6,508 nucleotides of DNA from an uncultured Flavobacterium sp. (GTDB taxonomy: Bacteria > Bacteroidota > Bacteroidia > Flavobacteriales > Flavobacteriaceae): contig NZ_CAMLRU010000151.1 of assembly GCF_946482535.1 (NCBI RefSeq), positions 1-6,508 of the forward strand, read 5' to 3'. Under the pieces are notes generated by a model. That model had not been told where the DNA came from, did not search any database, and saw only the letters and a list, made by a program, of their open reading frames with translations. The first letter of the stretch is position 1, and every line of letters begins with the position of its first letter. Below are positions 6,487 through 6,508 of the stretch, piece after piece. Position numbers and translations under genes: made by a program.

Positions 6487-6508
6487 TCATGACTTTTTTG
6501 GATTTCCT

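Overview
The window looks like a chromosomal segment from a member of the Flavobacteriaceae, probably Flavobacterium or a close relative. The evidence is AT-rich DNA, genes without Shine-Dalgarno sequences, a TAnnTTTG-type -7 box before one gene, a long single-chain PurL, a small PorT-like beta-barrel protein, a beta-helix lipoprotein, and an intergenic RNA-like element of a kind common in flavobacterial genomes. Genus and species cannot be fixed from this window alone.

Layout: positions 1-50 are the 3' end of a 5S rRNA on the + strand, so the window begins at the end of an rRNA operon, followed at once by a strong intrinsic terminator (about 60-95). About 450 bases without a convincing gene follow. 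This stretch holds a hairpin-rich segment bracketed by a 16-nt exact direct repeat (83-98 and 207-222) and a structured RNA-like element (about 340-411). A small outer-membrane beta-barrel protein is encoded at 545-1192 (+). It converges on purL, and the two genes share one bidirectional terminator (1211-1241). purL (1247-4894, -) encodes the complete large-type FGAM synthase. Upstream of it on the same strand lies a 505-residue predicted lipoprotein with a parallel beta-helix (4969-6486, -), which ends 74 bases before purL.

There is no evidence that these genes form one pathway: rRNA, envelope protein, purine synthesis and surface lipoprotein look like ordinary neighbours. purL has a recognisable -7 box of its own in the 74-base gap, so it is probably transcribed separately from the lipoprotein gene, although read-through is possible.

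The points most worth a second look are: a terminator-like perfect hairpin plus T-run inside the 5' part of the purL coding sequence; the direct-repeat-bracketed insert just after the rRNA terminator; the RNA-like element at 340-411; and the odd, uncharged and very short signal peptide of the lipoprotein, with an in-frame stop directly before its ATG. I did not find a clear new multi-gene system here.
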